Origin: Bordetella genomosp. 13
GTDB taxonomy: Bacteria; Pseudomonadota; Gammaproteobacteria; Burkholderiales; Burkholderiaceae_B
Direction of reading: 5' to 3'
DNA: 64,000 nucleotides
Assembly: GCF_002119665.1 (NCBI RefSeq)
Contig: NZ_CP021111.1
Coordinates: 3,782,001-3,846,000, forward strand
Shown here one piece after another: positions 7,503 through 17,098 of the stretch (positions are counted from its first letter, which is position 1; the number at the start of each line of letters is the position of its first letter). Below the pieces are notes generated by a model, which saw only the letters and a list, made by a program, of their open reading frames with translations, ran no database searches and was not told the origin of the DNA. The position numbers were made by a program, and so were the translations under genes.

Positions 7503-8717
7503 ATGAAGCTGCACACTATCACTGCTGCACTGGCCGTCGCCGGCCTGGGATTCGCCGGGCTACCCGCCCAGGCCCAGGGCATCTCCGACGACGTCATCCG
7601 CATCGGCTTCATCACCGACATGTCGGGCGTGTATTCCGACATCGACGGCAAGGCCGGCCTGCAGGCCATCCAGATGGCCGTGGAGGATGCCGGCGGCGCG
7701 ATCAACGGCAAGAAGATCGAGGTGCTGTCCGCCGACCACCAGAACAAGGCCGACGTGGCCTCGGCCCGCGCCCGCGAATGGTTCGACCAACAGAAGATCG
7801 ACATCCTGATCGGCGGCACCAACTCGGCCACCAGCCTGGCCATGGCGGCCGTGGCGGCCGAGAAGAAGCGCCCGTTCATCGCCATCGGCGCGGGCGCCTC
7901 GGACCTGACCAACGCCCAGTGCACGCCCTACACCATTCACTACGCCTACGACACGGTGGCCCTGGCGCGCGGCACCGGCTCGGCGGTGGTGAAGGACGGC
8001 GGCAAGAGCTGGTTCTTCCTCACGGCCGACTACGCGTTCGGCCACGCGCTCGAGCGCGACACCACGGCTGTCGTGAAGGCCTCGGGCGGCGAGGTCAAGG
8101 GCAACGTACGCGCCCCGCTGGCCACCTCCGACTTCTCGTCGTTCCTGCTGCAGGCCCAGTCCTCGGGCGCGCAGATCCTGGGCCTCGCCAATGCGGGCGG
8201 CGACACCATCAACTCGATCAAGGCCGCCAACGAATTCGGCGTGACTTCGACGATGAAGATGGCCGGCCTGCTGGTGTTCATCAACGACATCCATTCGCTG
8301 GGCCTGCAAGCCACCCAGAACATGTACCTGACCGACAGCTGGTACTGGGACCAGAGCGACGAGGCGCGCGCCTGGTCCAAGAAGTTCGAGGCCAAGGTCA
8401 ACCGCAAGCCGTCCTCGCTGCAGGCGGCCGACTATTCGTCGGTGGCGTTCTACCTCAGCGGTGTCAAGGCCACGGGCACCGACGATCCCGACACCCTGAT
8501 GAAGTGGATGAAGTCGAACAAGGTGAACGACTTCTACGCCAAGGGCGGCGTGGTGCGCGAAGACGGCCGCATGGTCCACGACATGTTCCTGATGCAGGTC
8601 AAGACGCCCAAGGAGTCCAAGGGCCCGTGGGACTACTACAAGGTAGTCGCCACCCTGCCGGGCGATGACGTCTACACCAAGCTGTCGGAATCGACCTGCA
8701 AGCTGGTCAAGAAGTAA
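7503..8717 (+). CDS. Periplasmic solute-binding protein, LivJ/LivK type (importer 1)
   Basis: The extracytoplasmic receptor of importer 1, 404 residues. A signal peptide covers about residues 1-24 (MKLHTITAALAVAGLGFAGL, then cleavage near AQA-QG). The mature part opens with the type I periplasmic-binding-protein strand VIRIGFITDMSGVYSDIDG and keeps the family fold throughout. It is preceded by GGGAAGAGAGG as ribosome-binding site. A 34-bp GC-rich hairpin (8731-8764) separates it from the permease genes, a common way to keep binding protein in excess. The ligand cannot be read from the sequence; relatives bind branched-chain amino acids or small aromatic acids. Confidence 0.88.
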   Translation: MKLHTITAALAVAGLGFAGLPAQAQGISDDVIRIGFITDMSGVYSDIDGKAGLQAIQMAVEDAGGAINGKKIEVLSADHQNKADVASARAREWFDQQKIDILIGGTNSATSLAMAAVAAEKKRPFIAIGAGASDLTNAQCTPYTIHYAYDTVALARGTGSAVVKDGGKSWFFLTADYAFGHALERDTTAVVKASGGEVKGNVRAPLATSDFSSFLLQAQSSGAQILGLANAGGDTINSIKAANEFGVTSTMKMAGLLVFINDIHSLGLQATQNMYLTDSWYWDQSDEARAWSKKFEAKVNRKPSSLQAADYSSVAFYLSGVKATGTDDPDTLMKWMKSNKVNDFYAKGGVVREDGRMVHDMFLMQVKTPKESKGPWDYYKVVATLPGDDVYTKLSESTCKLVKK

Positions 8718-8730
8718 GCCTTCCTGGCAG

Positions 8731-8764
8731 ACGCGCGCGACCTTGCCCCATGGGCCGCGCGCGT
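8731..8764 (+). other. Hairpin between the binding-protein and permease genes (importer 1)
   Basis: ACGCGCGCG (8731-8739) pairs exactly with CGCGCGCGT (8756-8764) across a 16-nt loop. It lies 13 bp after the binding-protein stop and has no T-run, so full termination is unlikely. It may slow 3' decay of the upstream message or cause partial attenuation, leaving more binding protein than permease. A comparable pair of hairpins lies at the same place in importer 2. Confidence 0.45.
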
Positions 8765-8820
8765 ACTGCAATACGCTGCAATCCCCGCTGTAATCGTAGG
8801 CGCGCAGGAATAACCACAAG

Positions 8821-9708
8821 ATGATTTCAGTATTCGGCATCCCCATACAGGCATTGCTGGGACAGCTGCTGCTGGGCCTGGTGAACGGCTCGTTCTACGC
8901 CATGCTGTCCCTGGGCCTGGCGGTGATCTTCGGCCTGCTCAACGTCATCAATTTCGCGCACGGCGCGCTTTACATGCTGGGCGCCTTCGTCGCCTGGATG
9001 GGCCTGTCGTACCTCGGCCTGAACTATTGGGTCATGCTGGTGCTGGCGCCCATCGTCGTGGGCCTGTTCGGCATCGTCATCGAACGCCTGCTGCTGCGCC
9101 ACCTGTACAAGCTCGACCACCTGTACGGGCTGCTGCTCACCTTCGGCCTCACCCTGCTGATCGAAGGCATGTTCCGCAGTTTCTTTGGCGTGTCGGGCCA
9201 GCCCTATCCCACGCCCGAGGCGCTGCGCGGCGCCACCAACCTGGGCTTCATGGTGCTGCCCAACTATCGGGCCTGGGTGGTCGTGGCCTCCATCACCGTG
9301 TGCCTGGCCACCTGGTTCGTCATCGAACGCACCCGGCTGGGCGCGCTGCTGCGCGCCGGCACCGAGAACCCGCGGCTGGTCGAGGCCTTCGGCGTGAACG
9401 TTCCCCGCATGGTCATGCTGACCTACGGCTTCGGCGTGGCGCTGGCGGGGTTCGCCGGCGTGCTGGCCGCGCCCGTGCTGCAGGTCTCGCCGCTGATGGG
9501 TTCGAACCTGATCATCGTGGTGTTCGCGGTGGTCGTCATCGGCGGCATGGGCTCGATCATGGGCGCCATCGTCACCGGCCTGGGCTTGGGCGTCATCGAA
9601 GGCCTGACCAAGGTGTTCTGGCCCGAAGCCTCCAGCACCGTCGTCTTCATCATCATGGCCATCGTGCTGCTGCTGCGCCCCGCCGGGCTGTTCGGAAGAG
9701 AGAAATGA
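8821..9708 (+). CDS. ABC transporter permease, LivH type (importer 1)
   Basis: An inner-membrane channel subunit of 295 residues with about eight hydrophobic segments. The N-terminal LVNGSFYAMLSLGLAVIFGL and NVINFAHGALYMLGAF are typical of LivH, and the C-terminal half has the conserved VVIGGMGSIMGA coupling region. Its stop overlaps the LivM-type start (ATG at 9705), so the two permeases are translationally coupled and should form a heterodimer. Substrate unknown. Confidence 0.9.
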   Translation: MISVFGIPIQALLGQLLLGLVNGSFYAMLSLGLAVIFGLLNVINFAHGALYMLGAFVAWMGLSYLGLNYWVMLVLAPIVVGLFGIVIERLLLRHLYKLDHLYGLLLTFGLTLLIEGMFRSFFGVSGQPYPTPEALRGATNLGFMVLPNYRAWVVVASITVCLATWFVIERTRLGALLRAGTENPRLVEAFGVNVPRMVMLTYGFGVALAGFAGVLAAPVLQVSPLMGSNLIIVVFAVVVIGGMGSIMGAIVTGLGLGVIEGLTKVFWPEASSTVVFIIMAIVLLLRPAGLFGREK

Positions 9709-10709
9709 ACCGTCAACTGCTGGTTTACGTGCTGGCGGCCGTCATCGTGGCGGCGCTGCCGTTCATGGGCGTCTATCCGATCTTCGTCATGAAGGTGCTG
9801 TGCTATGCGCTGTTCGCCTGCGCCTTCAACCTGCTGCTGGGCTACACGGGGCTGCTGTCCTTCGGCCATGCGGCCTTCCTGGGCAGTGCCGCCTACGCGG
9901 CCGGCCACGCGTTGAAGGTGTGGGGGCTGCCCACCGAACTGGGCCTGCTGTTCGGCGTGGCGGTGGCCGCGCTGCTGGGCCTGGTGATGGGCCTCATCGC
10001 CATCCGCCGCAGCGGCATCTATTTCGCGATGATCACGCTGGCCCTGGCGCAGATGGTGTTCTTCTTTTTCCTGCAGGCCCGCTTCACGGGCGGCGAGGAT
10101 GGCCTGCAAGGCATTCCGCGCGGCACGCTGCTGGGGGTGATAGACCTGTCGCGCGACCTGAATCTGTATTACCTGGTGATGGGCGTGTTCGCCATCGGCT
10201 ATTTCATCATCTGGCGCGCGGTGCACTCGCCGTTCGGCCAGGTGCTGAAGGCGCTGCGCGAGAACGAGCCGCGCACGCTGTCGCTGGGTTACGACGTCGA
10301 CCGCTTCAAGCTGTTGGCCTTCGTGCTGTCGGCCGCGCTGGCCGGGCTGGCCGGCGCGACGAAGTCGCTGGTGTTCGTGTCGGCCACGCTGTCGGACGCC
10401 ACCTGGCAGATGTCCGGCCTGGTGATCCTGATGACGCTGATCGGCGGCCTGGGCACGCTCATCGGCCCCGTGATCGGCGCCATCGTCGTGGTGATGCTCG
10501 AGAACAAGGTAGGCGACTTCGGCCGATCGCTGGCACAGCTTACCGGCATCGAGTGGTTCAACCAGCTGGGCGAATCGGTCACCATCGTCATCGGCCTCAT
10601 CTTCGTGGTGTGCGTCATGGCGTTCCGTCGCGGCATCGTCGGCGAGATCGCGGCATTGCAACAGCGGCGCCGCGCTGCGGCCGCCACCACGACGACGGCC
10701 AAGGCCTGA
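9705..10709 (+). CDS. ABC transporter permease, LivM type (importer 1)
   Basis: The second permease of importer 1, 334 residues. The ATG at 9705 overlaps the LivH-type stop. Family marks are the N-terminal NLLLGYTGLLSFGHAAFLG, the ATPase-contacting ALRENEPRTLSLGYDV and the late ILMTLIGGLGTLIGPVIGA. The last 25 residues are hydrophilic and Ala/Thr-rich, probably a cytoplasmic tail. It is the last gene of the cluster; no obvious intrinsic terminator follows. Confidence 0.9.
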   Translation: MNRQLLVYVLAAVIVAALPFMGVYPIFVMKVLCYALFACAFNLLLGYTGLLSFGHAAFLGSAAYAAGHALKVWGLPTELGLLFGVAVAALLGLVMGLIAIRRSGIYFAMITLALAQMVFFFFLQARFTGGEDGLQGIPRGTLLGVIDLSRDLNLYYLVMGVFAIGYFIIWRAVHSPFGQVLKALRENEPRTLSLGYDVDRFKLLAFVLSAALAGLAGATKSLVFVSATLSDATWQMSGLVILMTLIGGLGTLIGPVIGAIVVVMLENKVGDFGRSLAQLTGIEWFNQLGESVTIVIGLIFVVCVMAFRRGIVGEIAALQQRRRAAAATTTTAKA

Positions 10710-10824
10710 AGACGCCGCGCGCTCGCGGCGCTGCACCGCCGCGCGGCCGCGGGTCCGTGTGCGGAGAACGCGGCCATGGTCAGCCGCGTCTCGCCCCGCG
10801 ATCGCATTCACAGCTGCTTACCAA

Positions 10825-10859
10825 GCGACGCCGCGCCCGCGAGGCGGGCGCAGCGTCGC
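10825..10859. other. Strong GC hairpin in the spacer before the orphan binding protein
   Basis: GCGACGC (10825-10831) pairs with GCGTCGC (10853-10859), and an inner GCGCCCGC pairs with the G/C-rich opposite side, broken by one mismatch. No T-run follows on either strand, so it is at best a weak terminator for importer 1. TAGAAT at 10863-10868 resembles a -10 element for the next gene but lacks a clear -35. Confidence 0.35.
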
Positions 10860-10996
10860 CTCGTAGAATGGACAATCTGTCCTGCCGCCGCGCCGCATCC
10901 CCGCATCCCGCCACACGCTGGCGTCACGGCATGACCGAGCCCATATCCGCGCCGCGGCCATCCCGCCGGCGGCGCGTCTAACCAGGAGTCCTGCCG

Positions 10997-12010
10997 ATGC
11001 GCGTGACGCGTACCCTCCGATTGCTGCTGGCCGCCCTGCCCCTGTTCGCGGCCGGCGCGCCGGCCCTGGCCGCCTCGTCCACGCCCGCGGCGCAATGCGA
11101 AGTGCAGCGGCCGGTGCGCTTTTCCGGCCTGAACTGGGAATCCAACCTGGTGCTCGCCGGCATCGAGCGCTTCATCTTGGAACATGGCTACGGCTGCAAG
11201 ACCACGCTGGAATCCGGCGAGACGCTGGCTATGCTGGCCGCGCTGCAGCGTGGCGACGTGGACGTCACCCCCGAAGTGTGGCCGGGCCAGATCGAAGGCG
11301 CCTGGAAGAAGGCGCTGGATTCGGGCAAGGTGATCGGCGTGGGCCACGTCTACGATGCCGGCGAGGCTTGGTACATCCCGCGCTACACGGCCGAGCGCCA
11401 TCCCGAGCTGAAGCGCGCCGCCGACCTGGCGCGCTTCAAGGAGACCTTCACCGACCCCGAAGATCCTTCCAAGGGCCGCATCTATGGCTGCCCCGCCGGC
11501 TGGGCCTGCGGCACGCTGAACGACAACCTGCTGCGCGCCCTGAAGCTGGAAGACACCTACACCATGTTCGCGCCGGGCTCGGGTGCGGCACAAAAAGCGG
11601 CCATCGTGTCGGCCTACAAGCGCAAGCGCGACATCGTCTTCTACTACTGGACGCCTACCGCGCTGGTGGGCTCGCTGGACCTGGTGAAGCTCGAGCTGCC
11701 GCCCTTCGACCAGAAAGCCTATACCTGCATCACCGATCCCAAGTGCGCGCAGCCGGTGGCCACGGAATTCAAGCCGAATCCCGTCATCACGGGCCTGAAC
11801 GCCGACTTCGCCAGGCAGGCGCCGGCGCTGCAGAAGTTCTTCGCCGCGCTAAAGATTTCCAGCCCGGCCATCGACGGCACGCTGGGCTGGCTGGAAAAGG
11901 AAGGCGCCGAACCGGAAGAAGCCGCCAAGTACTTTTTGCAGACGTATGGCGACGAGTGGAAGAAATGGGTGCCGGCGGACGTGGCGCAGCGCGTGGAGCA
12001 GGCGCTGTAA
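10997..12010 (+). CDS. Glycine betaine/proline-type ABC substrate-binding protein (orphan)
   Basis: A 337-residue periplasmic protein of the OpuAC/ProX family, which binds quaternary amines such as glycine betaine or choline. A signal peptide spans about residues 1-26 (ending ALA-AS). Family features are the early FSGLNWESN, ESGETLAMLAALQRGDVDV and WPGQ, and a late YWTPTALVGS. It has several cysteines (for example CPAGWAC and CITDPKC) that could form disulfides. No ATPase or permease of this class lies next to it, so it either serves a transporter encoded elsewhere or acts as a receptor. The ATG at 10997 follows the ribosome-binding site CAGGAG. It is convergent with importer 2. Confidence 0.87.
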   Translation: MRVTRTLRLLLAALPLFAAGAPALAASSTPAAQCEVQRPVRFSGLNWESNLVLAGIERFILEHGYGCKTTLESGETLAMLAALQRGDVDVTPEVWPGQIEGAWKKALDSGKVIGVGHVYDAGEAWYIPRYTAERHPELKRAADLARFKETFTDPEDPSKGRIYGCPAGWACGTLNDNLLRALKLEDTYTMFAPGSGAAQKAAIVSAYKRKRDIVFYYWTPTALVGSLDLVKLELPPFDQKAYTCITDPKCAQPVATEFKPNPVITGLNADFARQAPALQKFFAALKISSPAIDGTLGWLEKEGAEPEEAAKYFLQTYGDEWKKWVPADVAQRVEQAL

Positions 12011-12094
12011 GGCTGCACGGAAACGGGCATGGCCAGCGTCGAAGCGCTACACGCCGGGATATCGCATCAGCGATGAGGCTGCTTGCCACCCGAA

Positions 12095-12125
12095 GGGGGC
12101 GGCATCCATGCTGCCGCCTGCCCCC
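12095..12125. other. Hairpin in the convergent gap before importer 2
   Basis: GGGGGCGGCA at 12095-12104 can pair with TGCCGCC (12112-12118) and CCCCC (12121-12125) across the short loop. It sits between two convergent stop codons (12010 on plus, 12132 on minus) and could act weakly in both directions. It has no T-tract, so a terminator call is tentative. Confidence 0.3.
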
Positions 12126-12131
12126 GCCACG

Positions 12132-12893
12132 CTATTCCTTCTTCCCCAACCCCAGATAGCTTTCGATGACGCGCGGATTGCCGGCCAGGTCCTTGGCCGG
12201 CCCGTGCAGCACGATCTCGCCGGTCTCGAGCACGTAGCCGTAGTCGGCCACCTGCAGCGCCGCGCGCGCGTTCTGCTCGACCAGCAGGATGGCCACGCCG
12301 GTCTCGCGCAGGCGAGCGATGATGTGGAAGATCTCGCGCACGATGCGCGGCGCCAGGCCGAGGCTGGGCTCGTCCAGCATCAGCAGCTTGGGTTTGGCCA
12401 TGAGCGCACGGCCCACCGCCAGCATCTGGCGTTCGCCGCCGGACAGCGTGCCGGCCTGCTGGGCGCGGCGCTCGCGCAGGCGCGGGAACAGTTCGAAGAC
12501 CTCGTCCAGCGTGTCGCGCCAGCCGCTTTCACGCGCGCGATAGCGGCGAAAGCCGCCCAGCAGCAGGTTGTCTTCCACCGACATGCTGCCGAACAGCTCG
12601 CGGCGCTCGGGGACCAGCGACATGCCGGCCGACACGCGGCGTTCGACCTTCCAGCCCGACACGTCGGTTCCCGCATACCGCACCTGGCCTGAAGCATGGC
12701 CGGTCTGCGGCAGCGCACCCATCACGGCGTTCAGCATGGTGGACTTGCCGGCGCCGTTGGCGCCGATCACGGTGACAATGCTGCCGGCGGGCACCGTCAG
12801 CACCGCGCCCGTCAGCGCGCCCACCTTGCCGTAGCGGGCGGAAAGATCGCGCACCTCGAGAATGGGGCCGCCCTGCATGGTCGTCGTACTCAT
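12132..12893 (-). CDS. ABC transporter ATP-binding protein, LivF type (importer 2)
   Basis: The last gene of importer 2 (transcribed leftward: binding protein, LivH, LivM-LivG fusion, LivF). It has 253 residues. Walker A is the canonical GANGAGKS, the signature LSGGERQM, Walker [12 protein letters not shown], and the Q-loop and switch histidine region appear intact. The ATG at 12893 overlaps the stop of the fusion gene (ATGA), so translation is coupled. Unlike the LivF protein of importer 1, its P-loop lysine is present. Confidence 0.92.
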   Translation of the reverse strand: MSTTTMQGGPILEVRDLSARYGKVGALTGAVLTVPAGSIVTVIGANGAGKSTMLNAVMGALPQTGHASGQVRYAGTDVSGWKVERRVSAGMSLVPERRELFGSMSVEDNLLLGGFRRYRARESGWRDTLDEVFELFPRLRERRAQQAGTLSGGERQMLAVGRALMAKPKLLMLDEPSLGLAPRIVREIFHIIARLRETGVAILLVEQNARAALQVADYGYVLETGEIVLHGPAKDLAGNPRVIESYLGLGKKE

Positions 12894-14728
12894 TGCGCCC
12901 CCCCGGCAGTGGCCGGCGCGCCCTGCACCGACTCGGGCAGGTCGTCGTCGATGCCGCCCAGGTAGGCCTCGAGCACGGCGGGGTTCTTCTGCACCTCGGC
13001 CGGCACGCCTTCGGCCAGCTTGGTGCCGAAATCCATCACCACCAGGTGATTGGTCAGGCGCATGACGAAATCCATATCGTGTTCCACCAGCAGGATGCTC
13101 ATGCCTTCGGCACGCAGTTGCTCGAGCACCTTGGCCAGTTCCTGCTTTTCCTTGTAGCGCAGCCCAGCCGCGGGCTCGTCCAGCAGCAGCAGCACCGGAT
13201 CGCAGGCCAGGGCCCGCGCGATCTCGAGGATGCGCTGCTGGCCCAGGGCCAGGTTGCCGGCCTGTTCATACAGATAATCGCCCAGGCCCACGCGCTGCAG
13301 CTGGCGTGCGGCCTCGTGCAGCAGCTGGGCCTCGCGGGCACGGTCGCCGTGCACGGCGCCCGCCACCACGCCGACGTTCGAGCGCAGGTGCGCGCCCAGC
13401 GCGACGTTCTCGAGCACCGACATGTGCGGCAGCAGCTGCACGTGCTGGAAAGTGCGGCCCACGCCGCGCCGCGCGATGCTGCGCGCCGACTGGCCGTCGA
13501 TCCGCTCGCCCACGAAGCGCACCTGACCGCGCGTGGCGGGCAGCACGCCGCTGATCAGGTTGAACGTGGTGCTCTTGCCGGCGCCGTTGGGGCCGATGAG
13601 GCCGACGATCTCGCCGGCGCGCACCTTGAACGAGATGTCGTTGACCGCCACCAGGCCGCCGAACTCTTTGCGGATGCCGTCGACCTCGAGCACCGTGGCG
13701 CCGGGCTGCGGGCGGTCGCGATGGGGCAGCGCGGCCGCCTCGGGCGGGGCAGGCCGGCTGCGGCGCGAGCCGGCGGCGCCGGTGATGCGCTCCCACCACC
13801 CGGCCAGGATGGGCCACAGGCCGTTGCTGGCGTACTGCAGCACCAGGATCATCAGCACGCCGAACACGATCAGTTCGAAGTTGGCGTTGCTGCCGAACAG
13901 CGCCGGCAGCAGGTTCTGCAGCTGGTCCTTCAGCACCAGGATCAAGGCCGAGCCCAGCAGCGCGCCCCACACATAGCCGGCGCCGCCGACGACGGCCATG
14001 AACAGGTATTCGATGCCGTAGTTCAAGCCGAACGGGCTGGGGCTGACCGCGCGCTGCATGTGGGCATAGAGCCAGCCCGACAAGCACGCCAGCAGCGCGG
14101 CCCACACGAAGATGATGATCTTGTACTGCGCGGTGTGCACGCCCATGGACTCGGCCATGCCCGCACCGCTTTTCAGCGCGCGGATGGCCCGGCCCGGACG
14201 CGAGTCGAGCAGATTGCGAGTGCCCCAAAGCGCCAGCAGCACGCAGACCCAGATCAGGAAATACATGTTGCGGCCGCTGGCCAGCGAAATGCCGAACACG
14301 TCCAGCGGCGCGATGCCGGCGATGCCGTCGTGCTTGCCCAGGAAATCGAGGTTGCCGAACAGGAAGTACAGCGACAGTCCCCAGGCGATGGTGCCCAGCG
14401 GGAGGAAGTGGCCCGACAGGCGCAGCGTGATCTGCCCCAGCAGGTAAGCCACCAGCGCCGTCAGCACCAGGCCGACGATCAGCGCCGCCCAGGGCGACAC
14501 GCCGTAGCGCGTGGTGAGCAGCGCGGTGGTGTAGGCGCCCACGCCCACGAATGCCGCCTGGCCGAAGGAAGTGAGGCCGCCCACGCCGGTAAGCAGCACC
14601 AGCCCCAAGGCCACCAGGCTGGCCAACCCTATGTAGTTGAGCTGGGTGATCCAGAACTCCGGGGTGAAGGACGACAGTGGCAGCGCCGCCAGCACGACGA
14701 CGAAGACGATGGTAAGGATGCGGTTCAT
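12890..14728 (-). CDS. Fused LivM-type permease / LivG-type ATPase (importer 2)
   Basis: A single 612-residue polypeptide joins two subunits that are separate in importer 1. Residues 1 to about 315 are a LivM permease ([18 protein letters not shown] near 50-68; ATPase-contact region [14 protein letters not shown] near 184-197). Residues 316-345 are a Pro/Ala/Arg-rich linker. Residues 346-612 are a LivG ATPase with Walker A GPNGAGKS at 379-386, signature [15 protein letters not shown], and Walker [12 protein letters not shown]. One uninterrupted frame and a natural linker argue against a sequencing error. The start at 14728 follows the LivH stop by 5 bp. The fusion fixes a 1:1 permease-ATPase pairing. 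Confidence 0.92.
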   Translation of the reverse strand: MNRILTIVFVVVLAALPLSSFTPEFWITQLNYIGLASLVALGLVLLTGVGGLTSFGQAAFVGVGAYTTALLTTRYGVSPWAALIVGLVLTALVAYLLGQITLRLSGHFLPLGTIAWGLSLYFLFGNLDFLGKHDGIAGIAPLDVFGISLASGRNMYFLIWVCVLLALWGTRNLLDSRPGRAIRALKSGAGMAESMGVHTAQYKIIIFVWAALLACLSGWLYAHMQRAVSPSPFGLNYGIEYLFMAVVGGAGYVWGALLGSALILVLKDQLQNLLPALFGSNANFELIVFGVLMILVLQYASNGLWPILAGWWERITGAAGSRRSRPAPPEAAALPHRDRPQPGATVLEVDGIRKEFGGLVAVNDISFKVRAGEIVGLIGPNGAGKSTTFNLISGVLPATRGQVRFVGERIDGQSARSIARRGVGRTFQHVQLLPHMSVLENVALGAHLRSNVGVVAGAVHGDRAREAQLLHEAARQLQRVGLGDYLYEQAGNLALGQQRILEIARALACDPVLLLLDEPAAGLRYKEKQELAKVLEQLRAEGMSILLVEHDMDFVMRLTNHLVVMDFGTKLAEGVPAEVQKNPAVLEAYLGGIDDDLPESVQGAPATAGGAQ

Positions 14729-14733
14729 GATGC

Positions 14734-15771
14734 TTACTCCTCGTCGTCCACGTGGTGGCTGCCGAACGAGCGCCACACCAGCACCGGGATGATCAGCGTG
14801 AAGACGATGACCTCTTTGTAGGCGCTGGCCCAGAATGAGGAGAAGGACTCGAGCACGCCCACCAGCAGCGAGCCCGCCGCGGCCACGGGATAGCTTGCCA
14901 GGCCGCCGATGATGGCGCCCACGAAGCCCTTCAGGCCGATCAGGAAGCCGGTGTCGTAGTACACCGTGGTGATGGGCGCGATCAGCATGCCGGACATGGC
15001 GCCGATGGCCACCGCCAGCGTGAAGGTGAGGCTGCCCGACATCGAAGTGCTGATGCCCACCAGCCGCGCCCCGCGGCGATTGACGGCCGTGGCGCGCAGC
15101 GCGCGGCCGTACAGCGTCTTGCCGAAGAACAGCCACAGCGCCACGATGAGCAGCGCGCACGTGGCCACAACGAAAAGACTTTGCGCGGACCAGGTGCCGA
15201 AGCCCAGGTCGACCTGGCCGCTGACGAAGGCGGGCGTGCGCCAGCCCTCGGCACCGAAGAACACCAGCGCCAGGCCCATCAGCGCGAAGTGCACCGCCAC
15301 GGACGTGATCAACAGCACCAGCACGCTGGCCTCGGCCAGGGGCTGGTAGACGATGCGATACACCATCGGACCCATGGGAATGACCAGCGCCAGCGTCAGC
15401 AGCATGTTGAGCCACAGCGAGGTGTCGGGCGCGGCGTAGGCGGACGTGAGCGCCAGCAGCGCCAGCGGCAGCACCACGCAGCCCAGCAGGACCTTGGGCA
15501 GCCCGGCCCAGCTGCCGGTGCGCGCGGCGCGCACCAGTTCGAGCAGCGTGACGACGCCCCCGAGCAGCGGCAGCAGGTACACGGTGCCCGGCACGCGGCC
15601 GTCGACCAGCATGGCCAGCGTCAGCGCGCCGAACGCGACGAACTCGCCCTGCGGAATGAAGATGACGCGCGTGACGGCGAACACCAGCACCAGCGCCATG
15701 CCCAGCAGGGCATAGATCGCGCCGTTGACGATGCCGTCCTGCAGCAGGATCAACGCAATTGTGGAATCCAT
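14734..15771 (-). CDS. ABC transporter permease, LivH type (importer 2)
   Basis: An inner-membrane permease of 345 residues, longer than the roughly 295 of the importer 1 homologue because of an extra stretch at about residues 60-115 before the next membrane segments. The N-terminal [20 protein letters not shown] and the C-terminal [20 protein letters not shown] are family marks. It lies 5 bp upstream of the fusion gene. A 169-bp gap with two hairpins separates it from the binding protein upstream. Confidence 0.9.
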   Translation of the reverse strand: MDSTIALILLQDGIVNGAIYALLGMALVLVFAVTRVIFIPQGEFVAFGALTLAMLVDGRVPGTVYLLPLLGGVVTLLELVRAARTGSWAGLPKVLLGCVVLPLALLALTSAYAAPDTSLWLNMLLTLALVIPMGPMVYRIVYQPLAEASVLVLLITSVAVHFALMGLALVFFGAEGWRTPAFVSGQVDLGFGTWSAQSLFVVATCALLIVALWLFFGKTLYGRALRATAVNRRGARLVGISTSMSGSLTFTLAVAIGAMSGMLIAPITTVYYDTGFLIGLKGFVGAIIGGLASYPVAAAGSLLVGVLESFSSFWASAYKEVIVFTLIIPVLVWRSFGSHHVDDEE

Positions 15772-15797
15772 CTGTGTACTACCTGTTGATTTTCATG

Positions 15798-15853
15798 GCG
15801 CTCCGACCCCGACCGGAGCGCTGCGAATACGACACACCGGCCCTGGGGCCGGT
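15798..15853 (-). other. Two hairpins between the binding protein and LivH (importer 2)
   Basis: GCGCTCCG (15798-15805) pairs with CGGAGCGC (15814-15821), and ACCGGCCC (15836-15843) pairs with GGGCCGGT (15846-15853). Both are perfect 8-bp stems. They lie after the binding-protein stop in the transcribed direction, without a T-run. As in importer 1, they probably set the ratio of binding protein to permease by attenuation or mRNA protection. Confidence 0.45.
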
Positions 15854-15940
15854 GCGCGGTGCCGCGGGGAAGCACGTTGCTGCGCCTGTGCGGCGCCGCT
15901 GCGCAGCGCGCTTCCCTTTCCTGAGTATGCCGGACCTCGA

Positions 15941-17098
15941 TTACAGGCCGGGCTGGTACACCCACTTGCCGCCTTCGACCTTGACCATGACGCGCGAGCG
16001 CTCGTCGAAGCCGGCGTGGTCGGTGGGGCTCATGTTGAACACGCCCTGCGACGCGGGCAAGTTCTTGATGCCTTCGATGGCATCGCGCAGCGCGGCGCGG
16101 AACTCGGGCGTGCCGGGCTTGGCGCCCGACTTCAGGGCTTGCGGAATGGCGGCCACGATGAGTTGGCCGGCATCCCACATATGGCCGCCGAAGGTGTTGG
16201 TGGAGCCGGGGCCGTGAGCCTTCTCGTAGGTTTGCACGTAGGCCAGGGCCGACTGCTTGACGGGGTTGCTGTCGGGCAGCTGCGCGGCGACCAGCAGCGG
16301 GCCGGCAGGCAGCAGCATGCCTTCGCAATCCTTGCCGCACACGCGCAGCACGTCGTTGTTGGCGGCGCCGTGCGTCTGGTAGATGAGGCCGCCGTAGCCG
16401 CGCGCCTTCAGTTCCTTTTGCGGCAGGGCCGAGGGCGTGCCGGCGCCGGCGATGAGGATGGCGTCGGGCTTGGCCGCGACCAGCTTGAGCACCTGGCCGG
16501 TGACGCTGGTATCGGTGCGGCTGTACTTCTCGACGGAGGTGACGTTGATGCCCTTGGCCTTGGCGGCGGTTTGCATCACGTCGAGCCAGCCGTCGCCGTA
16601 GGCGTCGGCGAAGCCGATGAAGCCCAGCGTCTTGACCTTGGCCTTGACCATGGCATCGGCCAGCGCACCGGCCATCAGGGCGTCGTTCTGCGGAGTCTTG
16701 AACACCCAGCGGCGCTTGTCGTCGACCGGCTCGACGATCTTGGCGCTGGCCGCCACGCTGATCATGGGCACCTTGGCTTCGGCGGCCACGTCGACCATGG
16801 CCAGCGAGCCCGGGGTGATGGACGTGCCGACCACGACGTCGACTTTGTCCTCGGTGACCAGTTTGCGGGTGTTGCGCACGGCCTGCGTGGTGTCGGTGGC
16901 GTCGTCCAGGACGATCCACTCGATCTTCTGGCCGCCCGCCTCCTTGGGCAGCAGCGCGGCCGTATTGCGTTCGGGAATGCCCAGCGAGGCGGCGGGGCCG
17001 GTGGCGGCAAGCGTGACGCCCACCTTGACCTGGGCGCCGGCCACCATGGGCAGGCTGATCGCCAACGCGGCGGCGAACGCGGACAAATGCTTGGGCAT
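15941..17098 (-). CDS. Periplasmic solute-binding protein, LivJ/LivK type (importer 2)
   Basis: The receptor and first gene of importer 2, 385 residues. A signal peptide covers about residues 1-22 (MPKHLSAFAAALAISLPMVA, cleavage near AGA-QV). The mature protein begins VKVGVTLAATGPAASLGIPE, with the type I periplasmic-binding fold thereafter. A cysteine pair (CGKDC) could form a short disulfide. CAGGAGACA precedes the ATG at 17098, and a promoter is proposed at 17156-17185. The ligand is not determined; branched-chain or similar amino acids or small acids are plausible. Confidence 0.89.
   Translation of the reverse strand: MPKHLSAFAAALAISLPMVAGAQVKVGVTLAATGPAASLGIPERNTAALLPKEAGGQKIEWIVLDDATDTTQAVRNTRKLVTEDKVDVVVGTSITPGSLAMVDVAAEAKVPMISVAASAKIVEPVDDKRRWVFKTPQNDALMAGALADAMVKAKVKTLGFIGFADAYGDGWLDVMQTAAKAKGINVTSVEKYSRTDTSVTGQVLKLVAAKPDAILIAGAGTPSALPQKELKARGYGGLIYQTHGAANNDVLRVCGKDCEGMLLPAGPLLVAAQLPDSNPVKQSALAYVQTYEKAHGPGSTNTFGGHMWDAGQLIVAAIPQALKSGAKPGTPEFRAALRDAIEGIKNLPASQGVFNMSPTDHAGFDERSRVMVKVEGGKWVYQPGL

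Noticed and set aside
10825..10859. Intrinsic terminator for importer 1
   Set aside because: The stem is strong but no T-run follows on either strand, so it is listed only as a hairpin.
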